Shown: positions 22,378 to 30,935 of the stretch, one piece after another | How positions within the stretch are numbered: the first letter of the stretch is position 1 | Layout of the letters: each line of letters opens with the position of its first letter | Assembly: GCA_900549805.1 (NCBI GenBank) | Contig: URPV01000008.1 | Span: forward strand, 1 to 32,729 | Direction: 5' to 3' | Length of the DNA: 32,729 bases | DNA from: an uncultured Veillonella sp. | GTDB lineage: Bacteria; Bacillota; Negativicutes; Veillonellales; Veillonellaceae | Position numbers and translations under genes: made by a program | Notes under the pieces: generated by a model | What the model was told of the DNA's origin: nothing | Database searches by the model: none | What the model saw: only the letters and a program-made list of their open reading frames with translations

Positions 22378-23292
22378 ATGATTTATACAGTAACCTTTAA
22401 TCCATCCCTGGATTACATTGCCCGCACCTCCCGACTCGAAGCAGGGTGTATCAACCGAACTCATGACGAACAAATCTTGGCCGGTGGCAAGGGTATCAAC
22501 GTATCCATCGTTCTCAACAACCTAGGCCAATCAACGCAGGCCCTAGGCTTTGTAGCCGGCTTTACAGGCCAAGAAATCATCCGCCAACTAGATACCTTTG
22601 GAGTCTCAGAAAACTTCATCCGCCTAACTGAAGGACTGAGCCGAATTAATGTAAAGGTAAAGGGCCAAGAGGAAGAAACGGAAATTAATGGAGCTGGCCC
22701 CAGTATCCCTCCGGAAGCCCTAGACCAGCTCTACCAACAACTAGATACCTTAACAAACAAAGACACGCTAGTTCTGGCAGGATCAATCCCTTCTTCCCTG
22801 CCGGCCGACACCTACCAACAAATCATGGCTCGTCTAGCCCCAAAAGGGGTCTCCATCATAGTGGACGCCACCCAACGACTCTTAACTAACGTTCTCCCCT
22901 ATAAGCCCTTCCTCATTAAGCCTAACAATCACGAATTATCCGAGCTCTTTGGCGAAGAACTCTCCACCAGAGACCAATTAGTTAAGGCAGCTCACAAGCT
23001 ACAAGAAGAGGGCGCGCAACACATTCTTATCAGCCGAGCTAGTCAAGGGGCTATCCTAGTAGGCGCCGATGGAGCAGTCTTTGAGGCCCCTGCACCTAAT
23101 GGTAAACTCATCAACTCCGTAGGGGCTGGTGACTCCATGGTAGCTGGCTTCCTAACAGGTCTAGCTAAGTCCAAAGGCAACCTAGAAGAAGCTCTCTACT
23201 GGGGGATTGCAGCCGGTTCCGCATCGGCCTTCTCCTACAATTTGGCTACCGCTAAGGAAGTAGAAGACTTGCTCTCACAAATCCATAACTAA
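22378..23292 (+). CDS. fruK: 1-phosphofructokinase
   Basis: This 304-residue PfkB-family kinase converts fructose-1-phosphate, delivered by the fructose PTS, into fructose-1,6-bisphosphate. The N-terminus MIYTVTFNPSLDYI, the GGKGINVSIVLNNLG substrate motif (36-50) and the ATP/anion-hole motif SVGAGDSMVAGF with catalytic Asp252 are clear. Placement just before the fructose EIIABC gene separates it from tagatose-6-phosphate kinase. A strong Shine-Dalgarno (AAGGAGAG) precedes the ATG. No fruR/DeoR-type regulator gene lies in the operon. Confidence 0.95.
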   Translation: MIYTVTFNPSLDYIARTSRLEAGCINRTHDEQILAGGKGINVSIVLNNLGQSTQALGFVAGFTGQEIIRQLDTFGVSENFIRLTEGLSRINVKVKGQEEETEINGAGPSIPPEALDQLYQQLDTLTNKDTLVLAGSIPSSLPADTYQQIMARLAPKGVSIIVDATQRLLTNVLPYKPFLIKPNNHELSELFGEELSTRDQLVKAAHKLQEEGAQHILISRASQGAILVGADGAVFEAPAPNGKLINSVGAGDSMVAGFLTGLAKSKGNLEEALYWGIAAGSASAFSYNLATAKEVEDLLSQIHN

Positions 23293-23354
23293 GCTATCAT
23301 CATCCACCTGAGCTACTTGTTGTACGACTTCTTATATAAAGGATCGCAAATACT

Positions 23355-25313
23355 ATGAAAATTAGAGACTTACTCAAGGCCCAGTCCATCCAGCTGGGCG
23401 CCAAACCAACAGACAAACCATCTGCTATCCGCCTCTTAGCAGACCTCATGGAGCGAGGAGGCAACTTAGCCAATAAAGATGAGTACCTAGCCGCTGTATT
23501 CACCCGCGAAGAATCTGGCTCTACCGGCCTCGGGGAAGGCATTGCCACCCCACACGCCAAATCTGCCGGTGTAGCTAAGGCAGGCTTAGCGGCCATGACC
23601 ATTCCAGAGGGGATCGATTTTGATTCTTTAGATGGTAAGCCTGCCCGCATCTTCTTTATGATTGCCGCTCCTGAGGGGGAAGCCAACACCCACGTAGAAG
23701 TTCTCTCCCAATTAGCGACTATGATCTTGGACCCAGACTTCAAGGAAGCCCTCATCGCAGCGAATTCCGTAGATACGTTCTTAGCCCTCATTGATGCTAA
23801 AGAAGAAGGTAACTTTGACCCTTCTGTGCCGGGCTTCATTAGGGGGCCTAAAGCAGCTGAAGTGCCGGATAATGACTCAGACAAGGTTCCTAATGAAACA
23901 CCAGCTGAAACTAATCTCGATAATGACCACTACGATGTTCTCGCTGTTACAGCCTGCCCTACAGGTATTGCTCATACCTTTATGGCCGCAGAATCCTTAG
24001 AACGCAAGGCTAAGGAGATGGGAATCTCCCTCAAGGTGGAAAAGAATGGTGCTTCCGGCATTAAAGACCCTCTTACAGCAGAGGATATCGCCCATGCTAA
24101 ATGTATCATCGTAGCTGCTGACAAACAGGTAGAAATGGCCCGCTTTAATGGTAAGCCTATGATCCAAACCAAGGTAGCCAATGGCATCAACAAGGCAGAA
24201 GAACTTCTTACCGAAGCCATGGCAGGCACAGCACCGGCCTACACGGCATCCGCCCAAGACCAAGTAGCCTTTGAGGAAACCGCTAGTGACTCCTTAGGCC
24301 GACAAATCTATAAGCACCTGATGAACGGCGTTTCCCATATGTTGCCATTCGTCATCGGTGGCGGTATTCTCATCGCCTTAGCCTTCCTCTTCGATACCTT
24401 CGATCCAGCTAACCCGGGTAACTTTGGTAAGGGGACTGAAATTTCTGCCCTCTTCATGCAAATTGGTTCTGCCTCCTTCGGCTTTATGTTGCCAGTTTTA
24501 GCCGGCTATATAGCCATGTCCATAGCGGATAGACCAGGGCTAGCTGCTGGTTTCGTAGGCGGCCTCTTAGCCAACCAAGGAGGTTCTGGCTTCTTAGGGG
24601 CCCTCATTGCAGGCTTCGCTGCTGGCTATATCGTCTTAGCTATCAAGCGATCTCTCAAAGGCCTGCCTCAATCCTTAGAAGGGACAAAACCAGTCCTCTT
24701 CTTCCCAGTATTGGGTGTTCTTCTCATCGGGTTGGCCATCATCTTCGTCATCAACCCACCAGTATCCTTCATCAACAACTGGCTCATGGAGTCCCTTAAA
24801 ACCATGGGCACCTCCTCCCGAGTTCTCTTGGGTATCATATTTGGTGCTATGATGGCCGTGGACATGGGTGGCCCTGTTAATAAGGCAGCCTATGTTATCG
24901 GCACAGGAGCCTTAGCAACGGGTGAGTATGGTATCATGGCAGCCGTTATGGCTGGCGGTATGGTGCCGCCTTTAGCCATTGCCCTCGCCACCCTAATCTT
25001 CCCTAAGAAGTTCACCGAAAATGAACGCAAATCCGGTCCTACTAACATTATTATGGGCCTTTCCTTCATCACAGAAGGGGCTATCCCATTCGCCGCAGCC
25101 GATCCAATCCGGGTTATTCCAACCTGCATCATCGGCTCCGGCCTTACTGGTGGCCTGTCCATGTTCTTCGAATGTACCCTCCGAGCTCCTCATGGCGGTA
25201 TCTTTGTAGTGCCTACTATCGGCAATCCTCTTATGTACCTTGTATCCATCATCATTGGTGCCATTGTAAGTGGCATCATCTTGGGTATTATCAAGAGAAA
25301 GATACAAGCTTAA
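23355..25313 (+). CDS. fruA: PTS fructose transporter subunit EIIABC
   Basis: This 652-residue fusion holds all three fructose-specific PTS domains. EIIA (about 1-150) carries phospho-His67 in GEGIATPHAKS. An acidic linker (about 165-192) leads to EIIB (about 194-292) with phospho-Cys201 in VTACPTGIAHTFMAAE. EIIC (about 312-650) has some nine or ten membrane helices, with the motif GAIPFAAADP typical of the family. The protein imports fructose and phosphorylates it at C1, the substrate of FruK upstream. The ribosome binding site (AAAGGAT) is modest and 62 nt separate it from fruK. A strong terminator ends the operon. Phosphate comes from PtsI and PtsH encoded nearby. Confidence 0.96.
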   Translation: MKIRDLLKAQSIQLGAKPTDKPSAIRLLADLMERGGNLANKDEYLAAVFTREESGSTGLGEGIATPHAKSAGVAKAGLAAMTIPEGIDFDSLDGKPARIFFMIAAPEGEANTHVEVLSQLATMILDPDFKEALIAANSVDTFLALIDAKEEGNFDPSVPGFIRGPKAAEVPDNDSDKVPNETPAETNLDNDHYDVLAVTACPTGIAHTFMAAESLERKAKEMGISLKVEKNGASGIKDPLTAEDIAHAKCIIVAADKQVEMARFNGKPMIQTKVANGINKAEELLTEAMAGTAPAYTASAQDQVAFEETASDSLGRQIYKHLMNGVSHMLPFVIGGGILIALAFLFDTFDPANPGNFGKGTEISALFMQIGSASFGFMLPVLAGYIAMSIADRPGLAAGFVGGLLANQGGSGFLGALIAGFAAGYIVLAIKRSLKGLPQSLEGTKPVLFFPVLGVLLIGLAIIFVINPPVSFINNWLMESLKTMGTSSRVLLGIIFGAMMAVDMGGPVNKAAYVIGTGALATGEYGIMAAVMAGGMVPPLAIALATLIFPKKFTENERKSGPTNIIMGLSFITEGAIPFAAADPIRVIPTCIIGSGLTGGLSMFFECTLRAPHGGIFVVPTIGNPLMYLVSIIIGAIVSGIILGIIKRKIQA

Positions 25314-25355
25314 GACCGCGAGTTTAGACTAACTAGATAAAAAGAACCCTGGCAT

Positions 25356-25392
25356 AAAAAGATCCCCTAGCTATAAGCTAGGGGATCTTTTT
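25356..25392. terminator. bidirectional terminator between fruA and cysK
   Basis: A perfect 17-bp stem (25356-25372 with 25376-25392, 3-nt loop) with A-run on the left and T-run on the right serves both converging operons. Its core CTAGCTATaAGCTAG nearly repeats that at 9604-9618. Confidence 0.92.
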
Positions 25393-25412
25393 ATATCCGT
25401 CTTATATGATTC

Positions 25413-26348
25413 TTATGCTTCAGGGAACAAAGGGGTGGACAAATAACGTTCACCTGTATCTGGAAGGATAACTACGATATTCTTACCAGCATTTTCAGGG
25501 CGTTTACCCAATTCAACAGCAGCTTTCAAAGCAGCACCAGAAGAAATACCTACCAAAACACCTTCGGTATGACCAAATTCTTGAGCCGTCTTGAAGGCAT
25601 CTTCATTGGAAACAGTAATGACTTCATCATATACATCTTGATCAAGGGTTTCTGGAATAAAGCCTGCTCCCAAGCCTTGGATTTTGTGTGGACCAGCAGT
25701 TCCTTTTGACAGAACAGGAGAATCAGTAGGTTCTACTGCTACAACCTTAACGTTAGGGTTGTGTTCTTTCAAATAACGGCCAGCCCCTGTCAAGGTACCA
25801 CCCGTACCAACACCGGCCACAAAGATATCCACTGCTCCATCTGTATCACCCCAGATTTCAGGGCCTGTCGTTTTGTAATGAATAGCAGGGTTAGCTTGGT
25901 TTACGAATTGAGCTGCTTCTACTGCTCCTGCTGTAGCCGTAACGATTTCTTTAGCCTTAGCAATAGCTCCCTTCATACCTTGAGAACCATCAGTCAAAAC
26001 TAATTGTGCCCCATAACCCAACATCAATTTACGACGTTCGATGGACATAGTTTCAGGCATAACGATGACTACTTTGTACCCCAAGGCAGCCCCTACAGCG
26101 GATAAGCCAATACCAGTATTACCGGAAGTTGCTTCTACAATAGTCCCACCTGGTTTTAATTGACCAGATTGAGCTGCTGCTTGAATAATAGCCGCAGCGA
26201 TACGGTCTTTTACAGATCCACCTGGATTGAAGTATTCCAGTTTTGCAAAGATATTAGCGTCAAGACCTTCTTTTTGGCCGAAACGAATAGCTGCCAACAA
26301 AGGGGTTTTACCGATCAATTCAACAAAGTTCTTTTTAATTTTAGCCAT
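25413..26348 (-). CDS. cysK: cysteine synthase A (O-acetylserine sulfhydrylase)
   Basis: This 311-residue PLP enzyme makes cysteine from O-acetylserine and sulfide. The PLP lysine is Lys47 in NPGGSVKDRIA, the substrate loop is TSGNTGIGL (74-82), and GVGTGGTLTGAGRYLKE binds the cofactor phosphate; the C-terminal GISSGAA motif is present. Length is standard. ATG at 26348 has AAGGAG 8 nt upstream; a GTG three codons earlier is less likely. It follows an Rrf2-family regulator of CymR type by 102 nt on the same strand. CymR is known to bind CysK to sense O-acetylserine, so this regulator-enzyme pairing is meaningful. Confidence 0.95.
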   Translation of the reverse strand: MAKIKKNFVELIGKTPLLAAIRFGQKEGLDANIFAKLEYFNPGGSVKDRIAAAIIQAAAQSGQLKPGGTIVEATSGNTGIGLSAVGAALGYKVVIVMPETMSIERRKLMLGYGAQLVLTDGSQGMKGAIAKAKEIVTATAGAVEAAQFVNQANPAIHYKTTGPEIWGDTDGAVDIFVAGVGTGGTLTGAGRYLKEHNPNVKVVAVEPTDSPVLSKGTAGPHKIQGLGAGFIPETLDQDVYDEVITVSNEDAFKTAQEFGHTEGVLVGISSGAALKAAVELGKRPENAGKNIVVILPDTGERYLSTPLFPEA

Positions 26349-26362
26349 AATAATCACTCCTT

Positions 26363-26389
26363 ATACAATGGAATTTATAGCAATACAAT
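26363..26389 (-). promoter_or_regulatory. cysK promoter with direct repeats (candidate CymR site)
   Basis: TGCTATAAA (26374-26382, minus strand) is an extended -10 element for cysK. Two direct repeats ATACAAT (26363-26369 and 26383-26389, plus-strand reading), 20 bp apart, flank it. They could be bound by the Rrf2-family regulator encoded just upstream; no published consensus was compared. Confidence 0.45.
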
Positions 26390-26450
26390 ATATGTAGGCA
26401 GAAGGGCCTAATAGGTATCTTCTGTTCACATCAATAGCAATCTTCAATTC

Positions 26451-26900
26451 TTAAATAGAACCATCCCAATGGTCAAATTTATTATCTAACTTGGCATAGG
26501 TTCCGTTGAGAATATCCTCTAGACTAACAGAGCGCAAATAATCATGGATGTAGTTTTGTAATCCTGCCCAGAAGCCAACTGTTTGTTGGTTGATAACCTC
26601 ATCAGGGTTAACGCCTTCATCCAAGGTAGAAATAATAGCCATAGACTCCTCTGTAGCTAATAAGATTTCCAAAATCGTATAGTCTTTAGGTTCCTTAGCC
26701 AACTTATAGCCACCGTACTTACCACGAATACTAATAACCAGATCAGCCGCACCCAAACGGGCCACAATACCTTCTAAATACTTTTCAGAAATACCTTGTC
26801 GTTCGGCTACCGATCGTAAGGATACCGTTTTCTCTCTAGCATTCACTGCTAAGTCTAGTAAAACCATAAGGGCATAGCGCCCCTTTGTGGAAATTCTCAT
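26451..26900 (-). CDS. cymR: Rrf2-family transcriptional regulator, CymR-like
   Basis: The protein has 149 residues with an N-terminal winged helix-turn-helix (about 1-80): MRISTKGRYALMVLLDLA is the family opening, LRSVAERQGISEKYLEGIVARL the recognition region, and RGKYGGYKLAK the wing. The protein contains no cysteine at all, so it cannot carry the Fe-S cluster of IscR and is better read as CymR, the master repressor of cysteine metabolism in Firmicutes, which works with CysK. The next gene on the strand is cysK, supporting this. A good promoter lies upstream, and no iscS or nifS gene follows, unlike typical iscR operons. Confidence 0.85.
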   Translation of the reverse strand: MRISTKGRYALMVLLDLAVNAREKTVSLRSVAERQGISEKYLEGIVARLGAADLVISIRGKYGGYKLAKEPKDYTILEILLATEESMAIISTLDEGVNPDEVINQQTVGFWAGLQNYIHDYLRSVSLEDILNGTYAKLDNKFDHWDGSI

Positions 26901-26989
26901 ATCCTAGCTACTCTCCTTCTATCATTATCCCTACCCAGGAGGATTGTCTCATAATTTTAAAACCCTTTACCAAACTAGGGATTAACTTC

Positions 26990-27018
26990 ATTATAGTAGG
27001 TTATTTCAAAAAACACAA
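26990..27018 (-). promoter_or_regulatory. promoter of the Rrf2 regulator gene
   Basis: TTGTGT (-35, 27013-27018) and TATAAT (-10, 26990-26995) lie 17 bp apart on the minus strand. The start near 26983 gives a leader of about 80 nt. Confidence 0.75.
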
Positions 27019-27037
27019 GCACAAAGATTATATGTAT

Positions 27038-27074
27038 ACAAAAAGAGCCCCAGACCATAAGGTCTGAGGCTCTT
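27038..27074 (-). terminator. intrinsic terminator after pyrG
   Basis: On the minus strand AAGAGCC (27068-27074), a mismatch and CAGACC/GGTCTG form a stem with loop TTAT, followed by TTTTTG. It begins 6 nt after the pyrG stop. Confidence 0.87.
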
Positions 27075-27079
27075 ACTCA

Positions 27080-28693
27080 CTAACGAGCTTTATTATTGAT
27101 AACTGCTTCTACAAGTCCACGGAAAAGAGGATGGGCATGGGTTGGGCGAGATTTCAACTCAGGATGAGCTTGAACACCTACAAAGAAAGGATGATCCTTA
27201 ATTTCAATGGATTCAACCAAACGACCATCCGGAGAGGTACCGGAGATAACAAGACCCTTTTCAGTAAGAATATCGCGATAATCATTGTTAAATTCATAAC
27301 GATGACGGTGACGTTCTTCTACTTCCTTAGTGCCGTACACTTGGTAGGCCTTTGTTCCTTCTACATTAACGCAAGGATAGGAACCCAAACGAAGGGTGCC
27401 GCCCTTATTGTCTACATCTACTTGATCTGGCATGAGGTCGATAACCTTATGTTTAGCATGTTCATCGAATTCACCGGAGGTAGCGCCAGCAAGGCCTGCT
27501 ACATTACGAGCAAATTCCATAACAGCTGTTTGCATGCCCAAACAAATGCCCAAGAACGGAATCTTATTTTCTCGTACATATTGGATGGTACGGATTTTAC
27601 CTTCTACACCGCGGTTACCAAAACCACCTGGGACGATAACACCATCTAGGTGCCCCAAAACCTTAGCAATATCAACGGATGGGTCATCCAATTGTTCAGA
27701 ATCAATCCAGTCGATAGTAACCTTGGTGTCGGTTTCAAGACCTGCATGACCCAAGGCTTCAGCGATAGACAAGTAAGCGTCGTGAAGGGCTACGTATTTG
27801 CCAACCAAGCCAATGGTGATTTCTCGTTTAGGATTGGCAATCTTATAGACCATCTTTTTCCATTCTTCCATATCTGCAGGACGAGGATCCATATCGAGTT
27901 TTTTCATGACAATGGAATCGAGGCCTTCTTCTTGGAGCATCAAAGGCACCTCGTAAATGGAGGAGCAAGTTTTATTTTGAATAACCGCTTGTGGTTCTAC
28001 ATCGCAGAAGAGGGCTAACTTTTCCTTCAGTTCAGGTGTAATCGTCTTTTCAGAGCGGCATACCAAGATATCTGGTTGAATACCAATCCCGCGCAATTCT
28101 TTGACAGAGTGTTGGGTCGGTTTTGTCTTAAGTTCTCCTGCAGCACCGATGTAAGGAACGAGGGTTACATGGATATAGATTACATCATTGCGACCTACTT
28201 CTTTTTTCACTTGACGGATAGCTTCCATAAAAGGCATGGATTCGATATCCCCGATAGTGCCACCGATTTCTGTGATAACCACATCAGCCCCTTGCTCTTC
28301 ACCCAGGCGGTAGACATTTTGTTTAATTTCGTTGGTGATGTGAGGGATAACTTGAACTGTAGAGCCCAAGTAGTCACCCTTCCGTTCCTTGTTAATGACA
28401 TTCCAATAAACGCGACCAGCGGTAATATTAGACCGTTGGGACAAATCGATATCGATAAAGCGTTCGTAGTGACCTAAGTCTAAGTCAGTTTCAGCCCCAT
28501 CATTGGTGACAAACACTTCACCATGTTGGTAGGGACTCATTGTACCTGGGTCAATGTTGATGTAAGGGTCGAATTTCTGAATGGTTACCTTATAACCGCG
28601 ATTTTTAAGTAAGCGCCCTAGGGATGCTGCCGTAATCCCCTTCCCAAGAGAAGATACTACGCCACCGGTTACGAAAATATACTTAGTTGCCAT
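27080..28693 (-). CDS. pyrG: CTP synthase
   Basis: The 537-residue enzyme aminates UTP to CTP with glutamine and ATP. The N-terminal synthetase domain (about 1-270) shows KYIFVTGGVVSSLGKGI (P-loop-like), QKFDPYINIDPGTMSP and EIGGTIGDIESMPF. The glutamine amidotransferase domain (about 295-537) has the nucleophile Cys in FLGICLGMQ and the His/Glu pair in QAHPELKSRP. Length is standard. It follows argS by 31 nt without a terminator, so it is probably part of the DUF1934-argS-pyrG unit. CTP feeds nucleic acids, phospholipids and the CDP-methylerythritol made upstream of IspE. Confidence 0.97.
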   Translation of the reverse strand: MATKYIFVTGGVVSSLGKGITAASLGRLLKNRGYKVTIQKFDPYINIDPGTMSPYQHGEVFVTNDGAETDLDLGHYERFIDIDLSQRSNITAGRVYWNVINKERKGDYLGSTVQVIPHITNEIKQNVYRLGEEQGADVVITEIGGTIGDIESMPFMEAIRQVKKEVGRNDVIYIHVTLVPYIGAAGELKTKPTQHSVKELRGIGIQPDILVCRSEKTITPELKEKLALFCDVEPQAVIQNKTCSSIYEVPLMLQEEGLDSIVMKKLDMDPRPADMEEWKKMVYKIANPKREITIGLVGKYVALHDAYLSIAEALGHAGLETDTKVTIDWIDSEQLDDPSVDIAKVLGHLDGVIVPGGFGNRGVEGKIRTIQYVRENKIPFLGICLGMQTAVMEFARNVAGLAGATSGEFDEHAKHKVIDLMPDQVDVDNKGGTLRLGSYPCVNVEGTKAYQVYGTKEVEERHRHRYEFNNDYRDILTEKGLVISGTSPDGRLVESIEIKDHPFFVGVQAHPELKSRPTHAHPLFRGLVEAVINNKAR

Positions 28694-28724
28694 GATGCCT
28701 CCTCAAGCAATTAATTAGCAATGA

Positions 28725-30458
28725 TTACATCTTTTCTGGTGCAGAAATACCAAGGATGCCTAGCCCTTGTTCCAAGACTAAAGCCACCGCTGTGATCAGG
28801 CCTAGACGAGCTTGTTGCAAGCCACTATCTACACCTATAATACGACCTTGACGGTAGAAGGAATGGAACATAGATGCTATGTCATACAAGTATTGAGCAA
28901 TGCGATGAGGGGCCTTGCGTTCAGCTGCTAAGACCACTTCCTCTGGGAATTCAGCCATTTTTTTGATCAATTCCAACTCTAATTCTCCAGTTAAAGAAGA
29001 GAGGTCTGTTTCGTCCCATTGACCAAAACTGATACCCGCTTCCTTTACTTGATTGTAAATGGAATGGATTCGTGCATGAGCATATTGAATATAGTAAACA
29101 GGATTTTCATTTGATTTAGACTTAGCCAAATCGATATCAAAGTCCAACTGGCTGTCTAGAGAGCGCATTACGAAGAAGTAACGGGCCGCATCAACACCAA
29201 CCTCTTCTAAGAGTTCATCTAAGGTCAGAGATTGACCAGATCGCTTAGAGAGAGAGACCTTTTGGCCACCCCGATAGAGAGCCATCATTTGTAACAGCAT
29301 GATGGTAAGCTTATTAGGATCATAGTCTAAGCCTTGAATAGCCGCCTTAACACGGGCCACATAACCATGGTGGTCAGCGCCCCAAATATCGATCATTTCT
29401 TGGAAACCCCGCTCATATTTATTACGGTGGTAAGCGATATCAGAGGCGAAGTAGGTAGGGACCCCATTGTCACGGATGACACAGCGGTCCTTATCGTCTC
29501 CAAAAGAGGTCGTACGGAACCAAAGAGCCCCATCCTTTTCGTAGATATGACCTAAGGCCTTGAGTTGATCTACAGCCATCTTAACTTCGTCAGTACCGTA
29601 AAGGGATTTTTCAGAAAAATAATGATCCATTTTGATATTAAAATGAGCTAGCGTCTTCTTAATATCTTCCAATTTTTCTGGAACAGCCAAGTCTTTAAAG
29701 TAGGCAATTCTATCTTCTCGGCTCATAGCATTGAGCTTATCAAAGCCTTCCTTGTCCACAATAGCCTTAGCGGTCTCGATGATATCGGGGCCCCGGTAGC
29801 CATTATCAGGGAAAATCAAAGCCCCTTCAGGAATAGTATCCGGCAAGAGGTAGGTCCCATCATCTTGTTTTTCTGAGAAGACTAAGTGAGCCCCTTGTAA
29901 CTCTTGGAAGCGCATTTCCACAGAAATGGCTAAGTTATCTACTTGATTACCTGCATCATTAACATAGTATTCTGCTTGTACGTTATAGCCGGCATATCGC
30001 AGGAGGTTAACTAGGGCAGATCCATAAGCAGCACCTCGACCATGGCCTACATGAAGAGGGCCTGTTGGGTTTGCAGAAATATATTCCACTTGAATGGTAT
30101 CTCGTGCGCGAAGCTCTTGTTTACCGTAATCTTTGCCGGCCAAAAGAATGGCCTTCAATTGGTCATAGACCATATGGGACTTGAGAAAGAAGTTAATAAA
30201 ACCTGCCCCTGCGACTTCTGCATGGTCCAACCAATCATAGTCCATCTGTGCCACAATGGCTTCAGCAATCGCCTTAGGTGCCTTACGGGCAACACGTGCG
30301 GATTGCATGGCAATATTGGTAGAAAAATCACCGAATTCCTTTTGTGGAGGCACCTCTAGAAGAACCTCAGGGTATTGGCCTTCTGGCAAGGTCCCTGCTG
30401 CTACGGCCTTTTCCACAGCCTCTACAAGCCCTTGTTTAAGGACATCTTTCATATCCAT
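28725..30458 (-). CDS. argS: arginyl-tRNA synthetase
   Basis: This 577-residue class I synthetase charges tRNA-Arg. The HIGH motif appears as HVGHGRG in ANPTGPLHVGHGRGAAYG, the KMSKS-like loop as KVSLSKRSG, and the C-terminal DALR anticodon-binding domain (about 455-577) begins near YAHARIHSIYNQ. The N-terminal Arg-specific domain contains VPPQKEFGDFSTNIAM. A good Shine-Dalgarno (GGGAGGA) precedes the ATG. The DUF1934 gene ends 2 nt upstream, an arrangement also found in Bacillus (ywiB-argS). Confidence 0.97.
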   Translation of the reverse strand: MDMKDVLKQGLVEAVEKAVAAGTLPEGQYPEVLLEVPPQKEFGDFSTNIAMQSARVARKAPKAIAEAIVAQMDYDWLDHAEVAGAGFINFFLKSHMVYDQLKAILLAGKDYGKQELRARDTIQVEYISANPTGPLHVGHGRGAAYGSALVNLLRYAGYNVQAEYYVNDAGNQVDNLAISVEMRFQELQGAHLVFSEKQDDGTYLLPDTIPEGALIFPDNGYRGPDIIETAKAIVDKEGFDKLNAMSREDRIAYFKDLAVPEKLEDIKKTLAHFNIKMDHYFSEKSLYGTDEVKMAVDQLKALGHIYEKDGALWFRTTSFGDDKDRCVIRDNGVPTYFASDIAYHRNKYERGFQEMIDIWGADHHGYVARVKAAIQGLDYDPNKLTIMLLQMMALYRGGQKVSLSKRSGQSLTLDELLEEVGVDAARYFFVMRSLDSQLDFDIDLAKSKSNENPVYYIQYAHARIHSIYNQVKEAGISFGQWDETDLSSLTGELELELIKKMAEFPEEVVLAAERKAPHRIAQYLYDIASMFHSFYRQGRIIGVDSGLQQARLGLITAVALVLEQGLGILGISAPEKM

Positions 30459-30460
30459 GC

Positions 30461-30880
30461 TTATTCCTCCCGCACCTCAATATCTAACTGATTATAAAAT
30501 TGGGCTTCTCCTTCCAGGCTAATATCATAGCCCAAGTGGACAGAACATCGATCCTCCTGTGCATCTACCTCCAGTTCGTGAGTAGTCACACTCATAGCCA
30601 AGTCCCCAAAGGGCGTTTGGTAGATAATATCCCGTTCCTGGCCTAGTATATACTCATGGCGCATAGTAACAGCTCCAGTCCGCACGAGTACGATAGAATT
30701 GGGATACACCTTAATAGTCGTCTTAACCCCTTCTAGCCCAGTTACGCTCGATTCATCATAGCGTATGTAATAGACCCCATTACGTTCGCCATAGGTTCCT
30801 GGAGAAACCAGTTCTACTACCTGGTCTTGGCCGTCTGTATCCCGTTGGATAGACTTAACAGATACTAGAACTTCCTTCAT
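30461..30880 (-). CDS. DUF1934 (YwiB-like) beta-barrel protein
   Basis: The 139-residue protein fits the DUF1934 family, small calycin-like beta barrels of unknown function. Recognisable are VELVSPGTYGERNGVYYIRYDES near the N-terminus, IVLVRTGAVTMRHEYILGQ in the middle, the YQTPFGDLAMSVTTHELEV stretch and the terminal LGYDISLEGE strand. It starts after AGGAG and ends 2 nt before argS, the same neighbour as B. subtilis ywiB. It is probably the first gene of an argS-pyrG transcript with an extended -10 promoter just upstream. Confidence 0.88.
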   Translation of the reverse strand: MKEVLVSVKSIQRDTDGQDQVVELVSPGTYGERNGVYYIRYDESSVTGLEGVKTTIKVYPNSIVLVRTGAVTMRHEYILGQERDIIYQTPFGDLAMSVTTHELEVDAQEDRCSVHLGYDISLEGEAQFYNQLDIEVREE

Positions 30881-30916
30881 TTCCTAACTCCTATGAATTC
30901 GCAATCATATCGGTTA

Positions 30917-30925
30917 ATTATATCA
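30917..30925 (-). promoter_or_regulatory. extended -10 promoter for DUF1934-argS-pyrG
   Basis: TGATATAAT on the minus strand is a perfect extended -10 box, with only a weak -35 (TGTAAA) reaching into the end of the GIY-YIG gene. Confidence 0.65.
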
Positions 30926-30935
30926 CAAATAGGCG

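Noticed and set aside
23300..23884. 194-codon ORF antisense to fruA
   Set aside because: It is a mirror frame of the EIIA coding region; composition rich in Ser and Ala reflects the codons of the real gene, and fruA motifs are intact.
27131..27649. 172-codon plus-strand ORF opposite pyrG
   Set aside because: It lies wholly inside pyrG, whose catalytic motifs are complete; other antisense frames opposite wecB, argG and pyrG were dismissed on the same grounds.
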